From contig JAPKHL010000043.1 of the NCBI GenBank assembly GCA_026646875.1, forward strand, positions 1 through 50,300: 50,300 nucleotides of DNA, given 5' to 3'. The number at the start of each line of letters is the position of its first letter. The first letter of the stretch is position 1. The notes below the pieces were generated by a model, which saw only the letters and a program-made list of their open reading frames with translations, was not told the origin of the DNA and searched no databases. This DNA is from Rhodocyclaceae bacterium. GTDB taxonomy: Bacteria; Pseudomonadota; Gammaproteobacteria; Burkholderiales; Rhodocyclaceae. This document shows, piece by piece, positions 1 through 9,746 of the stretch. A program made the position numbers and the translations under genes.

Positions 1-90
1 CATGCAACTCAAATCGGAATTCGTCCGGAAGGCGTAGGACACCGGAGAAACCGGATTGCCGCTCCGAGGAACAGCCGGCCGAAATGCACA

Positions 91-115
91 GAGGCCATTG
101 AAAATCAATGGCCTC
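91..115 (-). terminator. Hairpin after displaced guaA end (left copy)
   Basis: A perfect 11-bp stem with a 3-base loop lies just beyond the left copy of the guaA 3' end. It resembles in sequence and spacing the hairpin at 3535-3562 behind the live guaA gene. The minus-strand tail has only a short T run, so termination strength is uncertain. I read it as the original guaA terminator, now separated from its gene. Confidence 0.6.
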
Positions 116-159
116 CGGCGATTCCAGCAGGGCTGCGGGGATTGTAAAAGGTTACCGGA

Positions 160-178
160 TCACTCCCACTCGATCGTC
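160..178 (-). repeat. Displaced guaA 3' end, att-like repeat (left)
   Basis: Nineteen bases match the last codons of guaA at 3607-3625 with one mismatch (TCACTCCCACTCGATCGTC here). Read on the minus strand they still encode T-I-E-W-E-stop, the universal end of GMP synthetase. The hairpin beyond it is duplicated too. The guaA 3' end is a known integration site for genomic islands, so this is probably the outer attachment site of an element spanning about 160-3606. No integrase is present between the copies. Confidence 0.6.
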
Positions 179-316
179 AATGAGACATCTGAGCCATTGT
201 TCCGGCAGATTTCTTACCGTCACCGCCGGCTGGATGCGAGAGAACGCGAGCGCTGCCCGCAGCAGACCAAGGCGCCTTCTCGAACCGGCCATTCAAAGCC
301 GCGAAATCGGCGGCCT

Positions 317-2806
317 TCACCCCGCGCCCAGTCGATCGATCGGCCGACTCCACCAGGACGGTGCCCATGCGAAGATCCCCGCAAGGACGCCACCGCCGAG
401 CGCGAGTGCCCAGTCGTCTATATCCAGCGGCTTCAGATGCAGCAGTGTAGCCACCCAGGGCGTCTGCACGAGCAAGTAGGACAGCAGCAGTGTCGCGGCG
501 ACCATCGTTCGCGCCGCACGCGTACGAAGTCGGGTGAGGCCCGCCGTGATGCCGGCGCTCGCGCTGGTAAGCGCAACCAGCGCGATGGCACGCGCATGGT
601 CGACGTCGTAACCGTGGTCAAGCCCGCGCAGAAAGCTCAAGCCTACGATGGCCGTAAGCATGGCTGCGACGAGAACGATCACAACCCATTGAACCCGGCC
701 GAAGAACTGCAGCCGCCCGGTGCGCCGCACCGGGCCGAGGCGGCCTCCCGCGGGCAGTTCCTGGAATACGAGAAGCGCTGTTGGGTGAATAATGAGTTCG
801 AGCCACACCACGTGGATCGGCAGATAGAGGACCGGGTATCCGGCCAGCGGTATCAGCGCCGCCGTCAGAACCAGCGGCAGGTGAATCATCAGGAGGTATT
901 GAAAGCTCAACTGCAGGTTGGTGAAGAGTTGCCGACCCTCCGCGATAGCGCGAACGATGCTGCTGAAGTCGTCGTCGAGGAGCACGATGGCAGCGACTTC
1001 GCGTGCGCTACGCGTTCCGCGCGCCCCCATCGCAATCCCGATGTCGGCCGCTTGCAGCGCCGGCACGTCGTTCACGCCGTCGCCGGTGACGGCGACGATC
1101 TCGCCACTGTCCCTGAATGCGCGCACGAGCTCGAGCTTCTGTGCAGGCACGGCACGGGCGATCACGTCTACCTCGCGCAGCAGCGAGGAGTCGCCTCGCT
1201 CGAGCCAGGCACTCATGCCCGCCCCATCGACGACGCGCGGCTCGTCCTCGCCGAGCCCGATCTCGCGCGCGACCGCGAGCGCCGTTCGCGTGTGGTCGCC
1301 GGTGACCATGACAACGCGAATGCCCGCAGCCCGACAGGCTTGCAAGGCCTCGACCACGCCAGGTCGGACGGGATCCTCGAAGCACAGCAGCCCGGCGACC
1401 CGAAAGCCGCGCTCGGGCTCACCGCCTGCCCAGTCCTCGACACCGTCGAGTTCTCGCCATGCACAGGCAATCACCTTATGTCCGGTATCCGCAAAGGTGT
1501 CGACGCGGCGTTGCCACTCGCGCAGCTCGGTCGGACTGAGGCCGCATTGCCCGAACACGACCTCCGGGGCGCCCTTGACCGCGGCAATCAGCAGGCCGTC
1601 CCGGCGAAGAATGCCGGTTTCACGCTTGCGGTCCTCGGTGAAAGGAAAGGTCGCCACCGCCTCCCACGGCAGCGGCTGCGGTAGCGATTCCAGGATGGCC
1701 AGATCCATCGGATCGCCCGTTTCCCGCCTCGAGGCTGCCGCAGCGAGCTGCACGAGGAGCTCCGAATCGACCGTCTCGGCAGCGGCACGATGGCTCAGGC
1801 GCAACCTGCCCTCGGTGATCGTGCCGGTCTTGTCGGAGCAGATGCACGAGACGCGCCCGATGTTCTCCACCACGACGGCCCTCCGGACAAGCGCCTGCCG
1901 CTTCGCGAGCCGATACACACCGACGCCCAGAAAGAACGTCAGCACGACCGGAAATTCCTCGGGAAGCGCCGCCACGGCCAGCGTGAGGGCACTCAAAAGG
2001 GCATCGAGCAGTCCGTGCCCCTGTCGCCACCGTACCCAGCCGAGCGTCAGGCACAGCAGCACTGCACCGACGATCAGCACCACGACCAACTGTCCTACAG
2101 CGGTTTGCAGCGGTGTGCGGGTCTGCGCGCCGCGGGTCGCCGAGCGGGCAATTTCGCCGTACAGCGTCTCGCTTCCGGCGTACACCACGCGTATCTGGGC
2201 TTCGCCGGTCAGCAGGCGAGTGCCAGCGAAGCCCCACGAAGCGCCATCGACCTTCGCCTCGAACTCATTGCGAGGCAGGTGATCGAGAGCCACCTTGCGG
2301 ACCGGGAACGACTCGCCGGTCAACGCGGATTCGTCGGCCTGCATGCGATGGCCGCCGACCACCAGACCGTCGGCCGGAAAGGTTTCCCCGGTCGCGACGA
2401 CGACCAGGTCGCCCGGTACGAGCGCCGTCGCCGGAACAGTCTGTCTGATGCCTTCGCGCACCACTGTCGCGCGGCTCGCCAGGCGGCTGCTCAGCCCTTC
2501 GATCGATGCGTGGGTCCGGCGATGGAGATAGGCGTCCATGCCGACAAGGGGCACCAAGGCAGCGAGCAGTATCGCGGACTCGCGGAACTGTCCCACGAAA
2601 GCGAAAAGCGCGCTGGTACCCAGCAGGAACCACAACATCGGATCCTTGAGCGTGTCGCGTGCCAAGTCAAACCACCCTCTCGGTGCGGCCTCCAGGATCA
2701 GATTGGGTCCATACGTCGAGGCGCGCGCTGCTGCCTCGCTCTCGGACAATCCGCGTGCGGCGCCATCAAGCCCGTGGAGCCGATCGAGGGGCACGTTCCT
2801 GATCAT
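317..2806 (-). CDS. P-type cation-transporting ATPase
   Basis: An 829-aa inner-membrane ion pump of the P2 (Ca/Mg/Na-like) group. In order it shows an N-terminal cation-ATPase domain (L-S-E-S-E-A), paired membrane segments near residues 60-100, the actuator motif TGES, further membrane helices, the phosphorylation site CSDKTGTITEG, the hinge motif VAVTGDGVNDVPALQAADIG, and a C-terminal helix bundle. The membrane-4 motif reads PEEFP, not the PEGLP usual for SERCA-type Ca pumps, so the transported ion cannot be named. It lies 24 bases downstream of a universal stress protein gene on the same strand, inside a segment bounded by duplicated guaA ends. The combination suggests a small stress or ion-homeostasis cargo, by inference. 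Confidence 0.9.
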   Translation of the reverse strand: MIRNVPLDRLHGLDGAARGLSESEAAARASTYGPNLILEAAPRGWFDLARDTLKDPMLWFLLGTSALFAFVGQFRESAILLAALVPLVGMDAYLHRRTHASIEGLSSRLASRATVVREGIRQTVPATALVPGDLVVVATGETFPADGLVVGGHRMQADESALTGESFPVRKVALDHLPRNEFEAKVDGASWGFAGTRLLTGEAQIRVVYAGSETLYGEIARSATRGAQTRTPLQTAVGQLVVVLIVGAVLLCLTLGWVRWRQGHGLLDALLSALTLAVAALPEEFPVVLTFFLGVGVYRLAKRQALVRRAVVVENIGRVSCICSDKTGTITEGRLRLSHRAAAETVDSELLVQLAAAASRRETGDPMDLAILESLPQPLPWEAVATFPFTEDRKRETGILRRDGLLIAAVKGAPEVVFGQCGLSPTELREWQRRVDTFADTGHKVIACAWRELDGVEDWAGGEPERGFRVAGLLCFEDPVRPGVVEALQACRAAGIRVVMVTGDHTRTALAVAREIGLGEDEPRVVDGAGMSAWLERGDSSLLREVDVIARAVPAQKLELVRAFRDSGEIVAVTGDGVNDVPALQAADIGIAMGARGTRSAREVAAIVLLDDDFSSIVRAIAEGRQLFTNLQLSFQYLLMIHLPLVLTAALIPLAGYPVLYLPIHVVWLELIIHPTALLVFQELPAGGRLGPVRRTGRLQFFGRVQWVVIVLVAAMLTAIVGLSFLRGLDHGYDVDHARAIALVALTSASAGITAGLTRLRTRAARTMVAATLLLSYLLVQTPWVATLLHLKPLDIDDWALALGGGVLAGIFAWAPSWWSRPIDRLGAG

Positions 2807-2830
2807 CGCAATCGCGCGGCGCAGGACGCG

Positions 2831-3253
2831 TTACTTGACCAACAGGACGGGAAGGTCGGCGAGGTGAACCACCTTGGTCGCCACGGACCCCAGTGCCATG
2901 CCTGCGATCGCACCCATGCCGCGTGTACCCATCAGGATGAAGTCGCAATGCCTCTCGACAGCGATTCGTGCGATCGCCAGCGGTGCGTCGGCCGATAGGA
3001 TCTCGACCTCGAAAGGCACGCCGGCAACAGTCAACACTTCGCAGGCACTTTCCAACGCTTCCTTGCCACGCTCCTGCACCCACCGATCGATCGGGGCTTG
3101 GCGGTCTTCCCCGAGCAGGGCGACGTACGGAATGTGAGGCTGCACGTTGAGCACATGCGCCCTCGCATCCGCGCAGTGCTTCGCCAAGTCGACGAGTGTC
3201 CGGGCCGCCCGGAGGGCGTGGGTGGAACCATCAACGGCCAGAAGCGCCTTCAT
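2831..3253 (-). CDS. Universal stress protein UspA family
   Basis: A 140-aa single-domain cytoplasmic Usp. The N-terminus M-K-A-L-L-A-V-D-G-S is typical. The ATP-binding loop G-2x-G-9x-G-S is present as GTRGMGAIAGMALGS (residues about 109-123), so it belongs to the nucleotide-binding Usp class. It sits directly upstream of the P-type ATPase on the same strand and is probably cotranscribed with it. Usp genes often accompany ion pumps and transporters in stress islands, which supports a shared role here. The specific stress cannot be read from sequence. Confidence 0.9.
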   Translation of the reverse strand: MKALLAVDGSTHALRAARTLVDLAKHCADARAHVLNVQPHIPYVALLGEDRQAPIDRWVQERGKEALESACEVLTVAGVPFEVEILSADAPLAIARIAVERHCDFILMGTRGMGAIAGMALGSVATKVVHLADLPVLLVK

Positions 3254-3534
3254 TGCCCGATCCTTTCCTCAACGCGGCCACCACATGGCTGCCATTCGAC
3301 ACGCAATCCCGGGCGGGTGCGGTGTTCGATGGCGGCACCGCCTCGGCCTCGCGAAGCGACGTCGCCGTCGCGCCGACATGCGGCTAGCCTCAGTCTCGCT
3401 CCCGCCCGCCGCCCCCGCGCCCGCCACGCTTCTGCGGCTCGCCCTGCGGATCCTGATGGCACTCCACGCAGTTTCTCATTTTTATCGTTGAAAAGTATGG
3501 GATTTGTATGCACGTCACAGGACGACAAAAACAC
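3254..3534. other. Non-coding stretch with a possible c-heme gene fragment
   Basis: No complete gene is visible between usp and the guaA terminator. On the minus strand 3390-3479 could encode a 29-aa peptide M-R-N-C-V-E-C-H-Q-D-P... with one CXXCH heme-binding motif and a Gly/Arg-rich tail. It might be the last codons of a cytochrome c gene cut by the element's insertion, or chance. The usp promoter should also lie here, but I see no convincing -35/-10 pair. Confidence 0.3.
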
Positions 3535-3562
3535 AAAGGCCCTTGAAAAATCAAGGGCCTTT
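3535..3562 (-). terminator. Intrinsic terminator of guaA
   Basis: A perfect 12-bp stem (AAAGGCCCTTGA and its complement) with a four-base loop. On the minus strand it is followed by GTGTTTTTG, giving a U-rich tail. It lies about 45 bases after the guaA stop. The left copy at 91-115 has the same architecture. Confidence 0.75.
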
Positions 3563-3606
3563 GGCGGTTGGCGGGTCGTCGTTGGACCCTGTGAAACGCT
3601 ATCGAA

Positions 3607-3625
3607 TCATTCCCACTCGATCGTC
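3607..3625 (-). repeat. guaA 3' end, att-like repeat (right)
   Basis: This is the end of the live guaA frame, encoding T-I-E-W-E-stop. It repeats at 160-178 with one mismatch. The spacing to the following hairpin is also about the same (roughly 45 bases) in both copies, so the duplicated unit is around 90 bp and has diverged. This fits an insertion that rebuilt the gene end while displacing the old one. Confidence 0.6.
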
Positions 3626-5165
3626 GCGGGCGGCTTGCCCGAGATGTCGTAGACGACCCGGTTAATGCCCCTGACCTCATTGATGATCCGGTTGGAAACC
3701 TTGCCGAGCAGGCTGTGCGGCAGTTCGGCCCAGTGCGCGGTCATGAAGTCTGCACGGCGCGGAGGGCAACGACGTATTCGTAGGTGCGGCCATCCCCCAT
3801 CACGCCCACGCTCTTCACCGGCAGAAAGACGGCGAAGGCCTGGCTGGTCTTGTCGTACCAGTCGGCGGCGCGCAGTTCGTCGATGAAGATCGCATCGGCG
3901 CGGCGCAGCAGGTCGGCAAACTCCTTCTTTACCTCGCCGAGGATGCGCACGCCGAGGCCGGGACCGGGGAAGGGGTGGCGATAGACCATCTCGTGCGGCA
4001 GGCCGAGGGCGATGCCGAGTTCGCGCACTTCGTCCTTGAACAGTTCGCGCAGCGGTTCGAGCAGCTTCAGGTTCAGCGTTTCCGGCAGGCCGCCGACGTT
4101 GTGATGGCTCTTGATCGCATGGGCCTTGCCGGTCCTGGCGCCAGCCGATTCGATGACATCCGGGTAGATGGTGCCCTGGGCAAGCCATTTCGCGTTCGGC
4201 AGCTTCTGCGCCTCGGCCTGGAAAACCTCGACGAACTCGCGGCCGATGATCTTGCGCTTCTGCTCGGGGTCGGAGACGCCGGCCAGATGGCCCATGAATT
4301 GCGCCGTCGCGTCGACGTGGATGACCCTGACGCCGAGGTTGCGGGCAAAGGTCTGCATCACCTGCCCGGCTTCGTTCAGGCGCAGCAGGCCGTTGTCGAC
4401 GAAGACGCAGGTCAGCTGATCGCCGATCGCGCGGTGCAGCAGGGCGGCGACCACCGAGGAATCGACGCCGCCGGAGAGGCCGAGGATCACCTCCTCCTTG
4501 CCGACCTGGGCGCGCACCTTCTCGATCGCTTCATTGACGTAATCCGGCATGTTCCAGTCATGGCCGCAGCCGCAGATGTCATGCACGAAGCGGGCGATCA
4601 TCTCCTTGCCCTTGATGGTGTGCGTCACCTCGGGATGGAACTGCACGGCGTAGAACTTGCGGGTTTCGTCGGCCATCGCCGCCACCGGGCACGATTCGGT
4701 GCTGGCGATCACCTTGAAGCCCGGCGGCAGCTCGGTGACCTTGTCGCCATGGCTCATCCACACGTCGAGCAGGCCGTGGCCCTCGTCGTTGCTGCGGTCC
4801 TGGATACCCTTGAAGAGTTCGGAGTGGCCGCGGGCGCGGATCTCGGCGTAGCCGAATTCGCGCTTGCCCGAGCTCTCGACCTTGCCGCCCAGCTGCTGCG
4901 CCATCGTCTGCATGCCGTAGCAGATGCCGAGGACGGGAACGCCGAGCTCGAACACCGCCTGCGGTGCCTTCCAGTCGAGCGCTTCGTACACCGAATTCGG
5001 CCCGCCGGAGAGGATGACGCCAGCCGGCTTGAAATCACGGACGAACTGCTCGGAGACATCGAACGGGTGCAGTTCGCAATACACCTGCTGCTCGCGGACA
5101 CGACGGGCGATCAGCTGCGTGACCTGGGAGCCGAAGTCGAGAATGAGGATTTTCTGGTGAGCCAT
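3607..5165 (-). pseudogene. guaA: GMP synthetase GuaA, frameshifted near the 3' end
   Basis: Converts XMP to GMP with glutamine and ATP in the cytoplasm. The N-terminal class I amidotransferase is intact ([18 protein letters not shown]; nucleophile in GICYGMQ; HPEVTHT), as is the ATP-pyrophosphatase loop GLSGGVDSS near residue 235. The main frame stops after A-V-Q-T-S at 3741. The conserved end (F-M-T-A-H-W ... PPATIEWE) continues in another frame to 3607. Compared with the family block A-V-x-T-x-D-F-M-T-A-H-W, about seven bases are missing at 3747/3748. Translation should start at the ATG at 5165, behind CAGGGG. If real, the change removes the C-terminal dimerisation part and should abolish function. 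A sequencing or assembly error is at least as likely in an essential gene. Confidence 0.9.
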
Positions 5166-5225
5166 TTTCAAACCCCTGAATGAACAAGGGCGGCCGTGAA
5201 GCCGCCCCGGTTGGACCGCAGTGGA

Positions 5226-7201
<1,976 letters not shown>

Positions 7202-7268
7202 CCCCGGCAGTCCTTGTCGTGCCAGTCAGGCAAGGACGGCGACCACGCCTTCCCTGACCGGCCGCCGC

Positions 7269-7610
7269 TCACTCGCCGTCGGCGTCGCCTGCCCCCTTCT
7301 TCATCACCTTGCCCTCCGCAGCGCGCTGCTTGCGCACCTCCTTCGGATCGGCGATCAGGGGCCGGTAGATTTCCACCCGATCCTGGTCGCGCAGCGCGGC
7401 GTCGGGCTTGGCGAGCTTGGCGTAGATGCCGAGCTTGTTCTTCGCGAGATCGATCTCGGGGTATTTCTGCAGCAGCCCGGAAGCCTCGATGGCCTGCCGC
7501 ACGGAACTGCCCGCCGGCAGCCTGAGCCGGGCGATCTCCTGCCGGTGCGGCAGGGCGTAGACGACTTCAATTTCGATTTCAGCGTTTCCGCCGGTGGACA
7601 CGTCAGACAT
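7269..7610 (-). CDS. rnfH: RnfH family ubiquitin-fold protein
   Basis: A small (113 aa) beta-grasp protein of the RnfH/UPF0125 family (E-V-V-Y-A-L-P, then L-P-A-G-S-S-V-R-Q-A-I, then D-R-V-E-I-Y-R-P-L). The family is associated by gene neighbourhood with ratA and sometimes Rnf electron transport; its biochemical role is not settled. I prefer the ATG at 7610, preceded by GGAGAG at good spacing, over one four codons upstream. The start overlaps the end of ratA by eight bases, implying translational coupling. Confidence 0.88.
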   Translation of the reverse strand: MSDVSTGGNAEIEIEVVYALPHRQEIARLRLPAGSSVRQAIEASGLLQKYPEIDLAKNKLGIYAKLAKPDAALRDQDRVEIYRPLIADPKEVRKQRAAEGKVMKKGAGDADGE

Positions 7611-8046
7611 TCGACTCTCCATAAACCTGCGCTGCCCGCTTCACGAAGGCGTCGACGAAGGTGTTCGCGATCTGCCCGAACACCGGCCCGATCACCTTCT
7701 CGAACAGCTTGCTGGAAAATTCGTAGGCCAGTTCGAACTCGATCTTGCAGGCGTTATCGGCCAGCGGCCGGAAGCGCCACATCCCCTCGAGGCGACGGAA
7801 CGGGCCGTCCACCAGACGGATGCTCATCCAGTTCGGGATTTCCTTGGTGTTCTCGGTGGTGAAGTGCGATTTGACGCTGAGATAGCTGATATGCAGGGTG
7901 GCCACCGTCCTGGTCGCATCGCGGAAGTCGAGCCGCGTCTCGCTGCACCAGGGAAGGAACTGCGGATAGTCCTCGACGCGGTCGACCAGATCGAACATCT
8001 GTCGCGCGGATTTCTCGATCAGCACCGATTTCTGAACCAATGCCAT
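7603..8046 (-). CDS. ratA: RatA/Coq10-family START-like protein
   Basis: A 147-aa SRPBCC (START-like) lipid-binding fold. The opening K-S-V-L-I-E-K-S-A-R-Q-M-F-D-L-V-D and the block D-Y-P-Q-F-L-P-W-C are diagnostic for the RatA/Coq10 family. Homologs are described either as a ribosome-association toxin (E. coli RatA) or as ubiquinone-binding chaperones (Coq10). With no antitoxin-like partner of its own, the quinone role is the safer inference. ratA-rnfH divergent from smpB is a conserved proteobacterial arrangement. Confidence 0.9.
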   Translation of the reverse strand: MALVQKSVLIEKSARQMFDLVDRVEDYPQFLPWCSETRLDFRDATRTVATLHISYLSVKSHFTTENTKEIPNWMSIRLVDGPFRRLEGMWRFRPLADNACKIEFELAYEFSSKLFEKVIGPVFGQIANTFVDAFVKRAAQVYGESNV

Positions 8047-8048
8047 GC

Positions 8049-8077
8049 TTAGGCGTGCCCTGCGAATCCTGTAGAAT
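8049..8077 (+). promoter_or_regulatory. Putative smpB promoter
   Basis: TTAGGC (8049-8054) and TAGAAT (8072-8077) are separated by 17 bases, upstream of smpB in the 76-base divergent gap with ratA. The -10 box is good and the -35 weak. Confidence 0.4.
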
Positions 8078-8122
8078 CGCGCATTCTAGCATCGCAGCGC
8101 ACAACCCCGGAAAAGCCGCCCC

Positions 8123-8569
8123 ATGAGCATCGTCAGCAACAAGAAAGCCTTCCACGACTACTTCATCGAAGAGAAGTTCGAGGCCGGCATCGCCCTCGAG
8201 GGGTGGGAAGTGAAGGCGATCCGTGCCGGGCGGGTGAACATCAAGGAGTCGTACATCATCATCCGGGGCGGCGAAGTCTTCCTCTTCGGCATGCACATCA
8301 TGGCCCTGCCGACGGCCTCGACGCACGTGAATCCGGACCCGGTGCGCACGCGCAAGCTGCTGCTGCACGCCAACCAGATCAGCAAGCTGATCGGCCAGGT
8401 CGAGCGTGCCGGCTACACGCTGGTACCGATCGACCTGCACTACACGCGCGGTCGCATCAAGGCCGAGATCGGCCTGGCCAAGGGCAAGAAGCAGCACGAC
8501 AAGCGGGAAAGCGAGAAGGAACGCGACTGGAACCGCGAAAAGCAGCGCCTGATGCGCGTCAAGGCCTGA
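8123..8569 (+). CDS. smpB: SsrA-binding protein SmpB
   Basis: Partner of tmRNA in trans-translation, rescuing stalled ribosomes. The 148-aa length is normal. Diagnostic blocks are [25 protein letters not shown], and a basic C-terminal tail ([11 protein letters not shown]...) that enters the ribosomal mRNA path. It is divergent from ratA-rnfH and followed after 10 bases by the TRIC-family gene. Confidence 0.96.
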   Translation: MSIVSNKKAFHDYFIEEKFEAGIALEGWEVKAIRAGRVNIKESYIIIRGGEVFLFGMHIMALPTASTHVNPDPVRTRKLLLHANQISKLIGQVERAGYTLVPIDLHYTRGRIKAEIGLAKGKKQHDKRESEKERDWNREKQRLMRVKA

Positions 8570-8579
8570 GCCCGGCAGC

Positions 8580-9217
8580 ATGGACGCCCTGCTCTACTGG
8601 GTCGGCATGGCGGCGGTGGCGGTCAATGCCATCACCGGCGTGCTCGAGGCGGAACGCAAGCAGATGGATCTCATCGGCGCGGTGATGATTGCCGCCGCAA
8701 CGGCGCTGGGCGGAGGCACCCTGCGCGACATCCTGCTCGACCGGCAGGTGTTCTGGATCGCCAACCAGACCTACCTCGCCGTCGGCATCGGCATCGCCAT
8801 CACTACCTTCTTCTGGGCGCGCCGGCGGAAAATCTCCGAACGGCTGTTCCTCTACCCCGACGCGGTCGGCCTCGCCCTGTTCACCGTTGTCGGCACCCAG
8901 GCCGCGCTGCAGTGGCACGCCCCCTGGCTGGTCGCCAGCCTGATGGGCGTGATTACCGGAGTGTTCGGTGGTGTCCTGCGCGACGTCTTCTGCAACCAGG
9001 TGCCGCTGGTCTTCATGGCCGGCGAGCTGTACGCCACCGCCGCCTGGTGCGGCGCCCTCCTGCTCATCGGACTGCAGGGACTCGGCGTCGATGCCGCGCT
9101 CTCGGCCTGGATCGCCATGGGCGGAATCTTCGCCTCGCCATGGGCGGAATCTTCGCCTTGCGTGCCGCCGCCATCCATTTCAGGATCCGCCTGCCCACCT
9201 TCTCCGCACACCCCTGA
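8580..9217 (+). pseudogene. TRIC/UPF0126 family channel, broken by 23-bp duplication
   Basis: A small membrane protein of the trimeric intracellular cation (TRIC, YicG/UPF0126) family: two three-helix repeats, each with a glycine-rich turn (A-L-G-G-G-T-L-R-D-I-L-L and F-G-G-V-L-R-D-V-F). Reading is normal up to I-A-M-G-G-I-F-A. A tandem copy of 23 bases (9112-9158) then shifts the frame into a meaningless extension that runs antisense over the next gene. Removing one copy restores G-G-I-F-A-L-R-A-A-A-I-H-F-R-I-R-L-P and a stop at 9217, giving a normal 204-aa protein. Replication slippage or an assembly artefact could explain it. Only the last helix tail is affected, so partial function is possible. 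Confidence 0.85.
9112..9158. repeat. 23-bp perfect tandem duplication inside the TRIC gene
   Basis: Two consecutive identical 23-base units (9112-9134 and 9135-9157, plus one further matching base) cover the codons for I-A-M-G-G-I-F-A. Because 23 is not a multiple of three, the duplication causes the frameshift described for the TRIC-family gene. Confidence 0.95.
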
Positions 9218-9233
9218 GCGCGGGACCGACCGC

Positions 9234-9746
9234 TCAGTAACGGTTCTCGCCGAGCCGCGCAAGTTCGCCATCGAGCAACGCCACCAGCCTGGGCTCGCCA
9301 TTCGCGCCGACGCGGAATTCACCGTATTTCGCCTGCTCATAGCGCGGTCCGCTGCCCTCCTCGAAGAAAAAGGCGTTGGTGGCGAAACGCAGGCTGTTGC
9401 GGATCGAGCGCCGGCTGTCGTAGCGAACCCGGTAGCGCAGCGCCACCTCGTCCGGGGAAACAGGCGCCGCCCGTGGCTGCGTCCGTACGAAGGCCCCCAC
9501 GCCGCGGGCATCCACCTGCACGACAACGAAGCCGTCCTCGAACGGACGGCTGTCGCGCAGCCGGTCCTGCACCGCGTAATTGAGCGCCATGTAGTCCCCC
9601 TGCATGAGCGAGCGCGGATCGACCGGCGCCAGTGCCAGCCGCACCACCTGCCCGTCGGCGAGGATGCGTTCGTTCTCCAGCACACTCCAGCCGGCTGCGA
9701 CCAGCACCAGGAGCAGACCGCAGGGAATCCCCAGCTTACGCCACAT
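9234..9746 (-). CDS. GDYXXLXY domain protein
   Basis: A 170-aa membrane-anchored protein: one N-terminal hydrophobic helix (L-L-L-V-L-V-A-A-G-W) and the name-giving motif G-D-Y-M-A-L-N-Y around residue 50. The function is unknown; the family almost always lies next to DUF4401 and DUF2157 genes, as here. The start at 9746 gives an 11-base overlap with the end of the upstream DUF4401 gene, so the products are probably made in coupled amounts. Confidence 0.88.
   Translation of the reverse strand: MWRKLGIPCGLLLVLVAAGWSVLENERILADGQVVRLALAPVDPRSLMQGDYMALNYAVQDRLRDSRPFEDGFVVVQVDARGVGAFVRTQPRAAPVSPDEVALRYRVRYDSRRSIRNSLRFATNAFFFEEGSGPRYEQAKYGEFRVGANGEPRLVALLDGELARLGENRY

Noticed and set aside
56-1684. 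Long plus-strand open frames over the P-type ATPase
   Set aside because: They are antisense shadows caused by high G+C; their translations are Arg/Pro/Ala-rich without domains, and the minus-strand frame has all ATPase motifs.
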